Made by a program: the position numbers and the translations under genes
The notes under the pieces: generated by a model
What the model was told of the DNA's origin: nothing
Databases searched by the model: none
The model's input: only the letters and a program-made list of their open reading frames with translations
Assembly: GCA_902581145.1 (NCBI GenBank)
Contig: CACHNE010000011.1
Coordinates: 1 to 43,895 of the forward strand
Source: an uncultured Bacteroidota bacterium
GTDB taxonomy: Bacteria > Bacteroidota > Bacteroidia > Flavobacteriales > Flavobacteriaceae
Length of the DNA stretch: 43,895 bases
Reading direction: 5' to 3'
Shown here: piece by piece, positions 43,635 through 43,895 of the stretch
Layout of the letters: every line of letters starts with the position of its first letter
How positions within the stretch are numbered: the stretch's first letter is position 1

Positions 43635-43895
43635 ATGATTTTTAATCTATTTAAATCAAAACCAACTTTGAAAGAACTGATTCCTCAGGGATTTGTAGAT
43701 ATTCACTCTCATATTCTTCCTGGTATTGACGATGGAGCTAAAAATATTAAGGAATCTAGTAAACTAATTTCTGAGATGAAAGATCTAGGATTTTACAAAA
43801 TAATTGGAACACCACATACATATCCTGGACTGTATGATAATACGTCTTACTCAATAAAAAAATCTTTTGAAAGTTTAAAAATTAAAAAAACCGAA
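43635..43895 (+). CDS. PHP-domain tyrosine-protein phosphatase/phosphoesterase (CapC/YwqE-like), 3' end cut by the window edge
   Basis: 87 codons visible from ATG 43635 to the last base, in frame with no stop. Starts MIFNLFKSKPTLKELIPQGF, then VDIHSHILPGIDDGAK, the metal-binding PHP motif I (HxH and the DDGAK signature of YwqE/CpsB phosphatases), and IIGTPHTYPG, the next His motif. Family members dephosphorylate the tyrosine kinases that control capsule and exopolysaccharide export. A TTTCTTTG sequence at 43594-43601 is one base off the -7 consensus. Divergent from the WecA-like gene, consistent with a surface polysaccharide cluster continuing past the window. Confidence 0.88.
   Translation, partial: MIFNLFKSKPTLKELIPQGFVDIHSHILPGIDDGAKNIKESSKLISEMKDLGFYKIIGTPHTYPGLYDNTSYSIKKSFESLKIKKTE

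Noticed and set aside
1-43895. CRISPR arrays, insertion sequences, prophage, tRNA or rRNA genes
   Set aside because: Looked for regular repeats, transposase motifs, terminal inverted repeats and cloverleaf/CCA patterns; none seen.

Overview
The window is a 43.9 kb piece of an AT-rich, very densely coding chromosome from a member of the Bacteroidota, most likely a marine or aquatic flavobacterium. The signs are a complete Na+-pumping NADH dehydrogenase operon (nqrABCDEF-apbE), type IX secretion (T9SS) parts and cargo (PorT, a DUF5103 plug protein, two proteins with C-terminal T9SS sorting domains), Omp28-like proteins, a short primary sigma factor, and repeated TAnnTTTG promoter -7 boxes. I see no rRNA, tRNA, CRISPR array, insertion sequence or phage gene. 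No stretch over 300 bases lacks a gene; the longest gaps are about 140 bp (40819-40959) and 134 bp (32988-33121).

Layout. 1-3.4 kb: 5'-truncated murB, a four-cysteine membrane mini-protein overlapping an atypical Nramp-like transporter, and lipA with an unusual N-terminus. 3.4-7.9 kb: lpxK, a Nif3-like protein, a coiled-coil protein that has lost its zinc ribbon, lipoprotein msrA, an O-methyltransferase and tatA. 7.9-11.8 kb: pepE, gpmI, map and a methyltransferase. 11.8-18.8 kb: the nqr operon with its flavin transferase apbE. 18.9-22.2 kb: T9SS plug protein, apaG, pruA. 22.2-28.3 kb: an envelope cluster of thioredoxin-fold proteins (Omp28 lipoprotein, TlpA-like, Omp28-T9SS), a DUF6029-like barrel and a small T9SS cargo. 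28.3-34.5 kb: rsmG, an aminotransferase, trkHA, porT and an RNA methyltransferase. 34.6-40.8 kb: fba, accD, rpsO, pnp, rpoD, rpe. 40.9-43.9 kb: a membrane-anchored propeller protein with a C-terminal DNA-binding-like domain, a WecA/MraY-type transferase and the start of a YwqE-like PHP phosphatase, probably the edge of a surface-polysaccharide locus.

How it fits together. Much of the window is housekeeping (cell wall, lipid A, glycolysis, translation, RNA decay, Na+ bioenergetics). The accessory interest lies in the envelope. The 22-28 kb cluster is the best candidate for an undescribed system: all five products carry cysteines in pairs, four of them exactly one pair outside the signal peptide, which suggests an exported thiol-disulfide pathway tied to T9SS and an outer-membrane barrel. 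The second candidate is the 40.9-42.5 kb protein, which looks like a one-protein transmembrane sensor-regulator.

Genome style. All nine convergent gene pairs lie within 2 bp of each other or overlap by up to 14 bp, so termination signals must sit inside the opposite gene; one strong example is visible at 28301-28346. Two promoters (gpmI and the WecA-like gene) place the -7 box four bases from the ATG, predicting leaderless mRNAs.
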